Notes under the pieces: generated by a model
Databases searched by the model: none
Told to the model about the DNA's origin: nothing
Seen by the model: only the letters and a program-made list of their open reading frames with translations
Source: Aquiflexum gelatinilyticum
GTDB lineage: Bacteria > Bacteroidota > Bacteroidia > Cytophagales > Cyclobacteriaceae
DNA: 64,000 nt
Assembly (NCBI RefSeq): GCF_024741135.1
Contig: NZ_JANSUY010000001.1
Location: forward strand, 496,001-560,000
Reading direction: 5' to 3'
Shown here: one piece after another, positions 1-9,427 of the stretch
Numbering within the stretch: the stretch's first letter is position 1
Layout of the letters: every line of letters begins with the position of its first letter
Program-made: the position numbers and the translations under genes

Positions 1-30
1 TTTTAAAAGAAATTTTAAAAACCATCCGTT

Positions 31-702
31 ATGAAATCATCTAAAATATTTTTTCTTGTAATTCTTTCAGTTATTGGTTTTCATGGCTGTTTGCCAAAGG
101 ACGATTTTCAGTTTCCTAAAGTGGAAGAAGATGCTTTGGTGGTTCAAGATACAGTTTACCGGGATTCATTTGTTTGGCCTGATTTTTCTGAACCTACTGA
201 TCCGAATCTGGATACAACTTGGACTTGGATGGATGGATTTTACCTAGAAGTTTTTAGCTATCCTCAGAATATTGGCAGTTCAAATAAAATCACCTTTCCC
301 TGGTATACACAGGGAAATCCTATGAATATAAACAATCCTGATATGAAGCCTGAAGATGGATGGCAATTTGCTTTCAGAGACTTCGGAAATTCATCAAGGG
401 TTGTTCCTATGCCATACTTTGCTTTGTATAATTCCGGGCAAGGGATGCTTAAAGTCTTTATTTATAATGCCCAAAACATAAGCACAAGTTATTTTTTGGG
501 GAACATTGCTTTGAAGGTTGGGCCTCAGATTTTCTTCGTATCGGAGGCATCAAGAGCCAAAGCAAATCAATTTGACGGATGGATAAATTTGGAATTCAGC
601 ATTCCCAATCTCAAGTTACCTTTCGAAAGTGAAAGTACTTTTGTTCAGGTTACCTTGACAGGAATTCAGGAAAGTGTTGTGACGATTTCTTCTTCACAAT
701 AG
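31..702 (+). CDS. Predicted lipoprotein of unknown function
   Basis: A 223-residue protein that starts with a hydrophobic signal peptide followed by a lipobox-like stretch ending in Cys (VIGFHGC, about residues 14-20), so it is probably lipidated and held at the cell envelope. The rest is rich in aromatic residues (Trp, Phe, Tyr) and in short beta-type stretches, with no motif I recognise. The ATG follows an A/T-rich leader typical of Bacteroidota. It lies 47 bp ahead of the thiamine-diphosphate enzyme on the same strand and may be co-transcribed with it, but nothing ties the functions together. Function unknown. Confidence 0.7.
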   Translation: MKSSKIFFLVILSVIGFHGCLPKDDFQFPKVEEDALVVQDTVYRDSFVWPDFSEPTDPNLDTTWTWMDGFYLEVFSYPQNIGSSNKITFPWYTQGNPMNINNPDMKPEDGWQFAFRDFGNSSRVVPMPYFALYNSGQGMLKVFIYNAQNISTSYFLGNIALKVGPQIFFVSEASRAKANQFDGWINLEFSIPNLKLPFESESTFVQVTLTGIQESVVTISSSQ

Positions 703-749
703 GAAAATTCACTTTCCCTTTTTCTCTGATTTTTATTAACTTCCTTCCT

Positions 750-2474
750 ATGAACGGAGGAGAAATCATCGCCCAAGTACTCCTAAACCACGGAGTCAAA
801 TTCCTTTTTACCCTTTGTGGAGGCCATATTTCACCGATTTTTGTTGGGGCTGAGAAATCAGGAATCAGGGTCATAGATACCCGTCATGAAGCTACCGCGG
901 TATTTGCGGCAGATGCGGTAGGGAGGTTGACAGGGATTCCCGGAGTCGTCGCCGTCACTGCAGGGCCCGGTCTGACCAATACCATTACTGCCATCAAAAA
1001 CGCCCAAATGGCACAATCTCCACTAATCTTGCTTGGAGGTGCTGCGGCTACGATGTTGAAAGGTAGGGGAGCACTTCAGGATATCGACCAACTCTCCATC
1101 ATCAAGCCCATCGTGAAGTGGGCTGTCAGCATCAAGAAAGTAAAGGATATAGGACCGACATTGCAAAAAGCCTTTAGGATTGCACAGGAGGGAGTTCCCG
1201 GCCCGGTGTTTATAGAATGTCCGATAGATACATTGTATCCTGAATCCATGGTCCGAGAATGGTATGGCGCCAAAAGTAAATCAGGCTCAAAAACTTTGAA
1301 AGACAAGGCGATCCAATGGTACATAGAAAGACATGCCAAAAAGCTTTTTAAGGACAAGGACAAGACTATTTTCAATTCCCATCCCACAAAGCCAAAATTT
1401 CCGCTGCATTCTGATTCACAATTTGCGAAAGCTGTTTCCCTGATCCAAAAAGCCAAACGCCCGCTGATGATTTTGGGAAGCGGTGCCATGCTCCAACCCG
1501 AGTTGGCCGGGCAATTGGCAATAGCGATAGACCAAATAGGGATACCTGTTTTCCTCAGTGGTATGGGAAGAGGTTTGCTTGGAAGATCAGGAAGACTTCA
1601 TATCCGGCACAAAAGAAAGGAAGCCATCAAAGAAGCTGACCTGATTATTTTAGCAGGAGTGCCCAATGACTTTCGATTGGATTATGGTAGCCATATCGGC
1701 AGCCGAAAATTCATTTCCATCAACAGGAGTAAGACAGAACTTTTTCTCAACAAAAAGCCAACCCTTGCAATCCAAGCCGATCCCTGTAGTTTTTTGGTAG
1801 CCCTTTCTGATCATTTGAAAATCAACTTGCAGGAATGGCTAGATACTTTGCGGAAGAGGGATTCGATGAGGGATGAGGAGATTGGCAAACAGTCTGAAGA
1901 AAACATCAATGGTTTAAATCCTTTGAAGTTGCTTGGTGAGCTGGAGCATTTATTGCCCGAAAAAGCGGTTCTCGTGGCAGATGGAGGTGATTTTGTGGCG
2001 ACTGCTTCCTATACTTTGCGGGTAAGACAACCCTTATCCTGGCTTGATCCCGGAGCATATGGAACCTTAGGAGTAGGGGCAGGATTTGCTATCGCGGCGG
2101 CTTTGGTCTATCCGGATCGGCCTGTTTGGATATTGTATGGAGATGGGAGTGCAGGATACAGCCTAATGGAATTTGATACTTTTCAAAGACATGGATTGGC
2201 CATAACCGCTTTGATCGGAAACGATGGCTGTTGGAATCAGATCGCGAGGGATCAGGTCGAGTTTTTGGGTTCGGATTGCGCGGTGATGTTGGAAAATTCA
2301 GATTATGAAAAAATTCCGAACGCCTTTGGTGTTGAAGGTCAAAAAGTTGAGAATTTCGAGGTATTCAAGTTTGCTGTAAAAAAGGCTTTAGAAGTCAACC
2401 AACTAGGAAAATCCTTTTTGATCAATGCCATTATTGGGAAGACGGACTTTCGAAAAGGGTCGATTTCGGTTTGA
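750..2474 (+). CDS. Thiamine-diphosphate-dependent enzyme (acetolactate synthase-like)
   Basis: 574 residues with the three-domain layout of the acetolactate synthase/2-hydroxyacyl-CoA lyase superfamily. The N-terminal pyrimidine-binding domain shows the activating Glu in [12 protein letters not shown] (Glu about 47) and [10 protein letters not shown] (about 72-81). A central Rossmann-like domain includes [10 protein letters not shown]. The C-terminal diphosphate domain has GDGS (464-467) and ends its metal motif at NDGCWN about 30 residues later. Length is usual for the family. No small regulatory subunit or branched-chain amino-acid gene is adjacent, so this is probably not the biosynthetic IlvB; an ILVBL/2-hydroxyacyl-CoA lyase-like or oxalyl-CoA-decarboxylase-like activity is possible. 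Substrate cannot be read from the sequence. Cytosolic. Confidence 0.88.
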   Translation: MNGGEIIAQVLLNHGVKFLFTLCGGHISPIFVGAEKSGIRVIDTRHEATAVFAADAVGRLTGIPGVVAVTAGPGLTNTITAIKNAQMAQSPLILLGGAAATMLKGRGALQDIDQLSIIKPIVKWAVSIKKVKDIGPTLQKAFRIAQEGVPGPVFIECPIDTLYPESMVREWYGAKSKSGSKTLKDKAIQWYIERHAKKLFKDKDKTIFNSHPTKPKFPLHSDSQFAKAVSLIQKAKRPLMILGSGAMLQPELAGQLAIAIDQIGIPVFLSGMGRGLLGRSGRLHIRHKRKEAIKEADLIILAGVPNDFRLDYGSHIGSRKFISINRSKTELFLNKKPTLAIQADPCSFLVALSDHLKINLQEWLDTLRKRDSMRDEEIGKQSEENINGLNPLKLLGELEHLLPEKAVLVADGGDFVATASYTLRVRQPLSWLDPGAYGTLGVGAGFAIAAALVYPDRPVWILYGDGSAGYSLMEFDTFQRHGLAITALIGNDGCWNQIARDQVEFLGSDCAVMLENSDYEKIPNAFGVEGQKVENFEVFKFAVKKALEVNQLGKSFLINAIIGKTDFRKGSISV

Positions 2475-2617
2475 TTTTCATACCTGTCACCCTTTTTTTT
2501 ATGTCTTGTTGTACGAAATCTTATCAAGGATAGGGGAAAGTCATTAAATAATACTACTTTTTTAAATACCGACTTTGCCTTATCTTTTGCTTTCAATCCC
2601 CAAATACCCACCTTCCT

Positions 2618-4135
2618 ATGAAAAAGCAACTTTCTCTTTTCGGTTTCCTTTTTGTATTACCAATCCTTCTTTTTGCCCAAGGAAAAAGAGCAATCGATTT
2701 GGATGCAGTCACCGAAAAAAATTTCCTTTCAGGAATTGCTATCCTTAATGACCTGATTTCCATCCCCAACAACTCCAATATCCAGGCAGAGCTTGTGCCA
2801 AATATTGCCTGGTGTGAAAGGAATTTTGAAAAGAGAGGATGGCAAATCGAGAGGTTGGAGACCACAGGATTCCCGATGTTATTGGCAGTAAAAACAGTTC
2901 CAAAAGCCCAAAAGACCGTTTTGCTTTATTTTCATGTGGATGGACAGCCTGTGGATAGAAAGCGTTGGGAACAGGAGGATCCTTTCAAGCCGGTATTGAA
3001 AAAAATGGCAAACAGCAAATGGGAAATCATTCCAATGGAAACCCTTCAATCCTCTTACGATCCTGAATGGAGAATTTTTGCACGTTCTGCTTCTGATGAC
3101 AAAGGTCCTTTGGCGATGTTTTTGACGGCTTGGGATGCCCTGGTAGCGGAAGGAAAATCTCCGAATTACAACATCAAAGTTATTCTCGATTTCGAAGAGG
3201 AGATAGGTTCGCCAAATCTTCCGGCTGCGGTGGTCAAACACAAAGAAAAGTTAGCGGCAGATATGATGCTGATCATGGACGGGCCGAGACACCTGAGCAA
3301 TGAACCTACTTTGAGTTTTGGTGCAAGGGGAATCTCAGAAATTACGCTTACGGTTTTTGGACCAAGGGCAGCACAGCACAGTGGGCACTATGGAAATTAT
3401 GCCCCAAATCCGGCATTTAGGTTGGCCCAATTGCTTGCTTCCATGAAGGATGACGAGGGAAGGGTGACCATCCCGGGATTTTATGATGGGATTAAGTTGA
3501 CAGAAACTGAGAGAGAGATCCTCACTAAGGTTCCAGACAATGAATCCGATATCAAGAAAAAACTTGGAATCGGTAGTACAGACAAAGTTGGCACGACCTA
3601 TCAGGAATCTTTGCAATACCCATCCCTGAATATCCGTGGAATGTCCTCCGGATGGATCGGGAATGAAGCAAGAACCATCGTGCCTACCGACGCTAAAGCA
3701 GAAATCGACATCAGATTGGTTCCCGAAAGTGATCCCGAGAGACTCTTTGGACTTGTCAGAAAACACATCGAAAACCAAGGTTACCATATTTTGGATAGGG
3801 TTCCTACAGACGAGGAAAGGGCAAAATACCCAAAACTGTTGATGTGGAAAGGGAGTATTTCATATCAGGCTTTCCGAACACCTTTTGATTCCGAACCGGG
3901 TATTTGGCTGAATAAAGCCATGAACAGGGCATTTGGCAAAGACCCTATCAAAATCCGGATTAGTGGAGGTTCGCTTCCTATTTCACCATTTGTGGATGCA
4001 TTGCAGATTCCTGCTGTGACCGTGGTGACTGTCAATTCTGATAACAACCAACATGGTCCAAATGAAAATATCCGCTTGGGGAATTACAAAGAAGGCATCA
4101 AGACGGCATTGGCGATTTTGACAGAGGAATTGTAG
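2618..4135 (+). CDS. Secreted M20-family metallopeptidase
   Basis: 505 residues with a cleavable signal peptide (about 1-21, ending LLFAQG), so exported to the periplasm. Metal-binding and catalytic positions of the M20/ArgE/DapE clan are visible: HVDGQP (His106, Asp108), SASDDKGP (about 157-164), and the EE pair in DFEEEIGSPN (about 191-200). The dimerisation-domain stretch with ARGISEITLTVFGP and HSGHYGN follows. It hydrolyses small peptides, N-acyl amino acids or dipeptides using two zinc ions in this family; the exact substrate is not evident. The ATG is preceded by an A-rich leader, and 143 bp separate it from the upstream gene. Confidence 0.9.
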   Translation: MKKQLSLFGFLFVLPILLFAQGKRAIDLDAVTEKNFLSGIAILNDLISIPNNSNIQAELVPNIAWCERNFEKRGWQIERLETTGFPMLLAVKTVPKAQKTVLLYFHVDGQPVDRKRWEQEDPFKPVLKKMANSKWEIIPMETLQSSYDPEWRIFARSASDDKGPLAMFLTAWDALVAEGKSPNYNIKVILDFEEEIGSPNLPAAVVKHKEKLAADMMLIMDGPRHLSNEPTLSFGARGISEITLTVFGPRAAQHSGHYGNYAPNPAFRLAQLLASMKDDEGRVTIPGFYDGIKLTETEREILTKVPDNESDIKKKLGIGSTDKVGTTYQESLQYPSLNIRGMSSGWIGNEARTIVPTDAKAEIDIRLVPESDPERLFGLVRKHIENQGYHILDRVPTDEERAKYPKLLMWKGSISYQAFRTPFDSEPGIWLNKAMNRAFGKDPIKIRISGGSLPISPFVDALQIPAVTVVTVNSDNNQHGPNENIRLGNYKEGIKTALAILTEEL

Positions 4136-4357
4136 AAAAAGACAAAAGATTTGAGACATGAGATGTGAGACTTTGGGAAATTTAGAATGCTGTGGGAATA
4201 ATGAAGAATTTTGGGATTCAACAACTTGATAACCCGCCAACGCGAAGCAGACAACAATTACAACCACTACAACAATTACAACTAATCAAAAGAGAGATTC
4301 TTCGCTTCACTCAGAATGACGGATAAGAGACCCTTTGTCCCTCAGGTTGAAGACTCC
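4136..4357. repeat. Compound intergenic repeat, copy 1
   Basis: No gene. Between two convergent genes lie modules that recur elsewhere in the window: a GAGAC/ATGAGA purine tract (about 4140-4172), a CCAACGCGAAGCAGACAAC core (about 4239-4257) followed by a CAAC/TACAAC tract to about 4283, and a REP-like CCCT...TCAGG segment (about 4330-4347). The CAAC tract points at the 3' end of the minus-strand YdcF-like gene, as it does in the copies near 26.7, 45.9 and 51.0 kb. Confidence 0.6.
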
Positions 4358-5128
4358 CTAAATATACCCCACCACCCAATACACCGTAATTCCGATCCAT
4401 TCTTTGAAGAGTTTGTGCCACATGAAAATGGAATAAGGATCAGGTTGGAGCAATTGTGGGATACTGAATCGGGTGTCTTCAGAATAATAATCCACAGGGA
4501 AAGTATCGGTCAATACTCCGGCTTTGTCAAAGCAGCCTTTGGAACGTGGCATGTGAAAAGCGGAGGTTATCAATAAAAAGTTTTGGTCTAAGTTGAATCC
4601 TTTTTGGATCAATATTTCTTTGGAGAAAAGCGCATTCTCCCGGGTATTTTTTGCCGCAGGTTCTACCAGAATATCCTGTTCAGGGATCCCTGTCATTACC
4701 ATAAAATCCCTTAGCAATTCGGCTTCCGTATTGGGATTAGCAGGATTAAGGCCCTTACCTCCTGTGATGAGGATTTTTTTGATTTTACCCAATTTATATA
4801 GTTGTACGGCATGTGTGGCACGGTCGGCACCTTTGTTGAAAAAAGTGCGGTCATAGGCGGTTTTGTTCAGGTTCGTTACGCCTGTCAGCACAATGCCGAC
4901 TTCATACTCAGGTAGTTTGTCAAAGGCTTTGAAATCCGGTTCCCAAGCTTTCATGGCTACATTTGCCAAAAACTGATTTGAGAAAAGAAGCAACAGAATG
5001 ATCCCACTTCCCATTAATTTCTTGCCGTACTTCTTTTTGCGGAGCCAAAATCCTGATATCAATAAAATCAGGATAATGGTCATTGGCATGGCCAGAAAAC
5101 TCAGAAACTGGGAAAGGTAAAAGAACAT
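4358..5128 (-). CDS. YdcF/SanA-like membrane protein (DUF218)
   Basis: About 256 residues from the preferred ATG at 5128 (MFFYLSQFLSFLAMP); an in-frame ATG at 5170 would add 14 residues but the shorter start fits the usual beginning of this family. Two N-terminal membrane segments are followed by a DUF218 domain with GIVLTGV, KKILITGGKG, EPAAKNTRENA and LLITSAFHMPRS. These proteins (YdcF, SanA, ElyC) act at the envelope; ElyC affects peptidoglycan lipid-carrier metabolism, but a precise reaction for this copy is not shown. Convergent with the M20 gene and preceded by a structured repeat. Confidence 0.85.
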   Translation of the reverse strand: MFFYLSQFLSFLAMPMTIILILLISGFWLRKKKYGKKLMGSGIILLLLFSNQFLANVAMKAWEPDFKAFDKLPEYEVGIVLTGVTNLNKTAYDRTFFNKGADRATHAVQLYKLGKIKKILITGGKGLNPANPNTEAELLRDFMVMTGIPEQDILVEPAAKNTRENALFSKEILIQKGFNLDQNFLLITSAFHMPRSKGCFDKAGVLTDTFPVDYYSEDTRFSIPQLLQPDPYSIFMWHKLFKEWIGITVYWVVGYI

Positions 5129-5237
5129 GTGGATGGGTTTTTGGGAAAAGAAGTTTTGCTTAAAGAGCAAACCTAATATGTATTTTCGAATTTATTAAAA
5201 TGATTCTTAAGGCTGTGAGAAAAACAGTTGAAGTTTC

Positions 5238-5340
5238 TAAAGCTACTTTTTTGCTTGACCAAAAAAGTAGCCAAAAAAGTCAAGACGGCGGAATCCTATC
5301 CACCCACAAGGCCGGAGCCGGCCCGGTCCGCCGTCGTCCT
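5238..5340. repeat. Nested REP-like hairpin element
   Basis: Three inverted repeats lie side by side. GCTACTTTTTTG at 5242-5253 pairs exactly with CAAAAAAGTAGC at 5260-5271. GACGGCGGA at 5284-5292 pairs exactly with TCCGCCGTC at 5327-5335. Inside the latter loop sits the palindrome GGCCGGAGCCGGCC (5310-5323). A frame can be read through it but it is a by-product of the palindromes. Similar 'KATF..QKSS.KSQ' spurious frames accompany dispersed repeats in many Bacteroidota. A related GCCCGGTCCGCCG stretch occurs near 32320-32345. Confidence 0.7.
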
Positions 5341-5423
5341 ACCCACCTCAAAAATACAAGATTCAGTATTAAGTTAAGATTTATGAAAAAAGTAAGATTT
5401 GCCTACAGATGGGCGCAGAACAA

Positions 5424-5521
5424 TTAACCAATCAACTAAATAACCCCTAACCAAATTAACCAATCCTTCGACAAGCTCAGGGACATAACAACAAATAACC
5501 AATAACCAATTAACCATCCAA
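5424..5521. repeat. AACCAAT-type intergenic repeat next to a stop codon
   Basis: Several units of AACCAAT/TTAACCAA flank a CCTTCGACAAGCTCAGGGA segment (about 5465-5483), a motif common in Bacteroidota intergenic repeats. The tract abuts the 3' end of the minus-strand DUF1905 gene at 5522. In the sense of that gene it reads as TTGGTTAATTGG, the same sense as the tract that follows the plus-strand DUF1456 gene at 56309. Confidence 0.6.
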
Positions 5522-6043
5522 TCACCAGCCTTTATCCAGATTGTTATAGTACTTGATTTTTTCATTCAGCATTTTGTAGTCGAGTTTTCCTTTCACATCT
5601 TTCAGGTGTTCGATGATGGCAAGGGACTTGTTGAGCCGTGAATTGGTGTTTTTGACTTTGGTGACAATGTAGATCAGTCCCCGCTGTTTACCTTTGGTCA
5701 GTGCATAGAAATAGCCGCTCCCCACTTCATCTTGATCGAGGAGCACCTGCAATTCCTCAGGCATTTCATGTCCATATTCCGATAGGTCCTTTTCTAAGGT
5801 CATGGTGATTTTGTCTCCCTCGGCGATTTTGAGCTTTTCCCGGTTGGGCTTATTGAGCAGAATAAACCAATATTCCTTGGTTTTCATCAGGGCAGCAGGG
5901 AAGACAGGGATTCCTTCCAAGTGAACCCTCACCCGTCTGTTGTCTCCTTCAATAAACTGCACCGCAATGTCATCCGGCACGGGCAGGTGAAATCTCCAAA
6001 GATTGGTATGGAAATCTTCCAATGTGGATAAAAATGAGATCAT
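5522..6043 (-). CDS. DUF1905/YdeI-like protein
   Basis: 173 residues. The first ~95 residues match the DUF1905 fold as I recall it (LWRFHLPVPDDIA, VHLEGIPVFPAALM, FILLNKPNREKLKIAEGDKITMTL split over residues 15-90), and the remainder resembles the YdeI/Omd-associated helical tail (ELQVLLDQDE, RGLIYIVTKVKN, KLDYKMLNEKIKYY). The tail replaces the more usual 'bacteriocin-protection' core with a shorter helical stretch. Cytosolic, no signal peptide. Divergent from the PhyH gene with a 52 bp shared upstream region. Family function is poorly defined. Confidence 0.7.
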   Translation of the reverse strand: MISFLSTLEDFHTNLWRFHLPVPDDIAVQFIEGDNRRVRVHLEGIPVFPAALMKTKEYWFILLNKPNREKLKIAEGDKITMTLEKDLSEYGHEMPEELQVLLDQDEVGSGYFYALTKGKQRGLIYIVTKVKNTNSRLNKSLAIIEHLKDVKGKLDYKMLNEKIKYYNNLDKGW

Positions 6044-6095
6044 TTCAGAGAATATTTTTCTCTAAATATCGCAGTTTTTCGGTTAAATTAACAGC

Positions 6096-7022
6096 ATGAC
6101 AAATGATCCCAAATCCAATTACTCGGTTTCCAAGACGGCCATAACCAAGCTCAATGACCGCAGCAATGGAATGCCATTACAGGTAATGTCTGAGGCGGAC
6201 TGGGATTTTTGGATCCACCACGGCTATGTGATCATCAAAAATGCTGTACCAACAGCTCAGGCAAAAAAGTTGGCGGATTTCTTATGGGAATACGAGGGAA
6301 AAGATCCCCAAAACCCCGAGACCTGGTACCGAAAAACCAATCCGGATATGGAGATGAAGGAATTGGTCAATACCGGAATGGTCGAAATCTACCATCACCA
6401 ATACCTTTGGGACAACAGGCAGACATCCAAAGTCCATCAGGCTTTTTCGGATATCTGGGGCACCGAAAAACTATGGGTGACCATCGACCGGGCCAACCTC
6501 AACTTCCCCATCCGGTCCGGATTTGAATACAAAGGTTTTATCCATTGGGATTATGATCCCGAAACCAAACCCCAAAATGTGCAGGGTGTCCTTGCCCTCG
6601 CAGACCAAACCGATGAAGAAATGGGCGGCTTCCAATGTATTCCGGAGCTCTATCGGACTTATGATACCTGGAAACTTACCCAAGCTGCCGACCGCAATTA
6701 TTTCCAACCCGACATCAGCGGATTTGAACTGACCAAAGTCAAACTGGAGGCTGGGGACTTGCTGATCTTCAATTCCCTTTTGCCGCATGGAATCCGTGCC
6801 AACAAAAGCAAAGACAAAGTCCGCATTGCCCAATACCTCTCCATGATGCCCGCCGAACCCGAAAATGAAGCTCTCCGTCAGTGGCGCATCCACAGTTGGA
6901 AAAGCCGTGAAGCACTGAAAGGATATGCCTTTCCCGGTGACCCTTTACAAAGGGAAAAACAACATCCTGTAGCTGAATTGACAGATTTGGGGATGAGATT
7001 ATTGGGATTGGAGGAATGGTAG
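6096..7022 (+). CDS. Phytanoyl-CoA dioxygenase (PhyH) family protein
   Basis: 308 residues of the Fe(II)/2-oxoglutarate-dependent PhyH family. The iron-binding HxD is in FIHWDYD (His150, Asp152), the distal His in LLPHGIRANKS (His231), and the 2-oxoglutarate-binding Arg is probably Arg243 (KDKVRIA). Predicted reaction: oxidation of a small organic substrate with release of succinate and CO2; substrate unknown. The gene stands alone between a divergent DUF1905 gene and a repeat-rich spacer. The ATG at 6096 leaves a 40-residue N-terminal extension before the DWDFWIHHGYV segment that opens the conserved domain. Confidence 0.85.
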   Translation: MTNDPKSNYSVSKTAITKLNDRSNGMPLQVMSEADWDFWIHHGYVIIKNAVPTAQAKKLADFLWEYEGKDPQNPETWYRKTNPDMEMKELVNTGMVEIYHHQYLWDNRQTSKVHQAFSDIWGTEKLWVTIDRANLNFPIRSGFEYKGFIHWDYDPETKPQNVQGVLALADQTDEEMGGFQCIPELYRTYDTWKLTQAADRNYFQPDISGFELTKVKLEAGDLLIFNSLLPHGIRANKSKDKVRIAQYLSMMPAEPENEALRQWRIHSWKSREALKGYAFPGDPLQREKQHPVAELTDLGMRLLGLEEW

Positions 7023-7389
7023 GGGAAGTACGAGAAACGAGAAACGAGATGCGAGATGCGAGAGAGAGTGCCGAGATGAGGATTCAATTCTAAATAAATA
7101 ATGATGAATGAATTTCTTTGGAAATATAGCTATCACCTGCCTTAAGCTGCTTTAGTGAACGGCTCAAAGGTACCTAAGGTGTAACGCAGACACGGAGTAT
7201 GGGTAGGAGAGACACGGAGTATGGGTAGGAGGGACACGGAGTATCCCTAGGGGAAGGTGGGTGGAGCTGTAGCGGGACCTTAGGTAAAGGGTAGGAGATC
7301 CTAAGGTGAGAAACAAGGTTGTTTCCCAATATTCTGACATTATTCCTAAATTTAATGGGTTGGCGTTTACAAACTTTAATGGGTAGAAT
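7023..7389. repeat. Spacer with 22 bp tandem repeats and 9 bp inverted repeats
   Basis: No gene. It opens with a GAGAAACGAGA purine tract (7030-7078). A 22 bp unit starting GACACGGAGTATGGGTAGGA occurs at 7189-7210 and 7211-7232, with a third partial copy at 7233-7251. ACCTAAGGT (7172-7180) on the left is the exact reverse complement of ACCTTAGGT (7277-7285) on the right, and TCCTAAGGT recurs at 7299-7307. The tandem array is therefore enclosed by an inverted repeat. Confidence 0.65.
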
Positions 7390-7839
7390 ATGATGACTCG
7401 GCTTTTTCTTTACATGCTTCTTGGGCTCCACCTTTTTCTGGGTTTGGGAGCATTAGCCGGAGGGGGAATGTTGGTCCTGCAACCGGATGGTTCCTTGCTT
7501 GGTATGGAACCCGGATGGCTTGCTCAATCGCCATTCAGTTCTTACCTCATTCCCGGTTTTATCCTCTTTATTTGTAGCGGCTTGCTTCCTTTGTTTTCCC
7601 TAGTTGGATTACTTTTCCAGCCAAGATGGCGATGGGCAAATGCGCTCAATATCTACCCAAACAGGCATTGGGCATGGACATATTCCCTGTATTCGGGCAT
7701 TATTGTAATTACCTGGATTACTGTTCAGCTGGTTATGACACAGTATTTTTGGTTGCAGCCGGTTATGATTTTCACCGGGTTGCTGATAGTTATTTTCACT
7801 TTGACGCCTTCCATCATGAAAAAATTCGAATTGGAATGA
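7390..7839 (+). CDS. Small polytopic membrane protein, unknown function
   Basis: 149 residues with about four hydrophobic helices: near 3-30 (LFLYMLLGLHLFLG), 50-78 (SYLIPGFILFICSG), 93-115 and 118-140. The WxxQxxxRHWAWTYSLYSG arrangement and the helix pattern suggest a simple inner-membrane protein with no catalytic motif. It uses ordinary codons like its left-hand neighbours and stands alone at the left edge of the accessory region. Not assigned to a family by me. Confidence 0.65.
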   Translation: MMTRLFLYMLLGLHLFLGLGALAGGGMLVLQPDGSLLGMEPGWLAQSPFSSYLIPGFILFICSGLLPLFSLVGLLFQPRWRWANALNIYPNRHWAWTYSLYSGIIVITWITVQLVMTQYFWLQPVMIFTGLLIVIFTLTPSIMKKFELE

Positions 7840-8007
7840 GCGGAAAAATCAATAAAGATTCCCTGATAAGCATACAAGGCCGAAAAACCCCGTGAGGGAT
7901 TAATCCCCCAAGTTTATATGTGCGGAAGTTATCCTTTGGGAAATAAAGGTCATCCAATAAAGTCCGTTTGGGGTTGAAATATTTTTTTAAGATTTAATTT
8001 TTAGCAA

Positions 8008-8961
8008 ATGGCGGGCGAGGATTGGGTTCTTTTGAATTCAGTAAGAGGACAAAAGTCTTTTCAGCTAAACTTTAAGGTTTTTTCTTTATTTTCGTCCGGA
8101 TTACCAAATAAAGACATTAAGTTGAAAATTAAGAGCGGAGAGATAGTGCGAAAATATTTTCATTGCTATGCCACAGCAAATGAGTCCCGTCTTTATTCAA
8201 AAGACATTCAAAACTTAATGCGCATCAAGAACTGTAATCCGGCATTGGATAAAATAGTCTTGTTTATTGCCATCAGTAAGGTGAAGGAAATCAGTTCTTA
8301 TGATGAGTTTTTTGTGAAAACTGTTAAGAAAATCTTTCTCGGACATCCTTCCATAGAACTGAGGGAAATCTACTTTAAAGATAATACCGGACGTGATTTC
8401 AGTTCATTTCAATCACTGTTTGAAAAAGTAAAAATCAGCGCCGATCCTGAGGATTATATCCTGTTCCAAAATAGAAGTGGCTATGGCCCATTTCATGAAA
8501 ACTGGTACAGGCAATTTGTAAAACAGTTTGAGAAATTTGATTCAATATCCCTTTGCGGCAGTACCATAAATTTCCTTGACCACCCAAAAAGGAGTTTAAG
8601 GAATGATTTACCACATGTACAGACCTATTCTTTTTTAACAAAAGTTTATTTCATGGATATGCTTGGAAAGGCTTTTCCTGCTTCAAACGAAACCAAAAAA
8701 CTGGATATAGTCCTCAATGGAGAAATAGAAATGAGTCAATTTTTTTTAAGAAATAACTTTAAAATAACCTGTATGGAATGGCCTGATTTAGCGATTTCAA
8801 ACCAAACTATCCCCCCTATTTCTTCCGACATTAAAACAAAGGTCAAGGCAAAGCATTATTTCTACCACAGGATGTATTTTAGAAAAAACAAAATTAAAAA
8901 ACTCGGTCAAATAATACCCGGAATGGTCCTTTGGATGAATTTTGTAAAACAGGGGTTATAA
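8008..8961 (+). CDS. Rhamnan-synthesis-F/glycosyltransferase-like protein
   Basis: 317 residues, AT-rich. Two motifs resemble those of the RgpF/rhamnan synthesis protein F group: NTGRDFSSF (126-134), corresponding to the family's 'N.G.DFGAW'-type stretch, and LFQNRSGYGPF (152-162), corresponding to 'LLNDSVYGPL'. Those proteins transfer sugars or assist in surface polysaccharide assembly. No membrane span or signal peptide is seen. There is no polysaccharide gene cluster around it; the next gene is a methyltransferase 0.4 kb away. The family call is based on motif resemblance only. Confidence 0.55.
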   Translation: MAGEDWVLLNSVRGQKSFQLNFKVFSLFSSGLPNKDIKLKIKSGEIVRKYFHCYATANESRLYSKDIQNLMRIKNCNPALDKIVLFIAISKVKEISSYDEFFVKTVKKIFLGHPSIELREIYFKDNTGRDFSSFQSLFEKVKISADPEDYILFQNRSGYGPFHENWYRQFVKQFEKFDSISLCGSTINFLDHPKRSLRNDLPHVQTYSFLTKVYFMDMLGKAFPASNETKKLDIVLNGEIEMSQFFLRNNFKITCMEWPDLAISNQTIPPISSDIKTKVKAKHYFYHRMYFRKNKIKKLGQIIPGMVLWMNFVKQGL

Positions 8962-9427
8962 AATTCATTTGAGGTGATTTCATTTCTGCAGTTTTTTCAT
9001 CTGTTGAAGTTTTTTTGGTAGTAGTTCTTTTGTTTTTTTAGCTATAGCTGAATCCCAAAAAGGTACCACAATGCCTTCAGAAGGTGGTTAGCTTGATTCT
9101 TGCTCAGCGCTTATTCCATTGGACTACTTTACAATTATTTAAGCAACAACCAATTTCTTTAAATTATAATTGTTGAAAATACCCTGTTTATTTTTTTATA
9201 AGGGTTAATTATTGATTAGGTTTATGAAAATAAATAATTTATTATAATTTTTAGATTAAGAATTAGACCTTTATAATATATTTTGATAAAAAAATGAACA
9301 AAGATGGTTGAATTATTAACCTATCAGCAAAAGAAAAGTCAAGGCAATTTGGTTATTCCACCAAAAACAGAGAAATAAAACCAGTTGCGGTTATTTTTTG
9401 AATTCATTAATCAATAAAAAGAAAACC
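8962..9427. other. AT-rich spacer without a recognisable gene
   Basis: About 0.46 kb of very AT-rich DNA, especially 9120-9300. All frames are broken by stops and no hairpin with a T-run or convincing repeat was found. It probably holds the promoter of the methyltransferase gene. Composition is clearly more AT-rich than the flanking 0-7 kb, in line with acquired DNA. Confidence 0.5.

Noticed and set aside
750-2474. Assignment as biosynthetic acetolactate synthase IlvB
   Set aside because: No IlvN or other branched-chain gene is adjacent and the sequence is only family-level similar, so only the superfamily was called.
4316-4576. Plus-strand open frame of 86 codons
   Set aside because: It runs antisense to the YdcF-like gene and begins in a REP-like repeat; the protein has no family features.
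5200-5427. Plus-strand open frame through the nested hairpins
   Set aside because: The frame arises from palindromic repeat DNA; similar spurious frames accompany such repeats in Bacteroidota.
7189-7251. 22 bp tandem units considered as CRISPR or origin iterons
   Set aside because: The units are directly adjacent without spacers, and no replication or cas gene is nearby.
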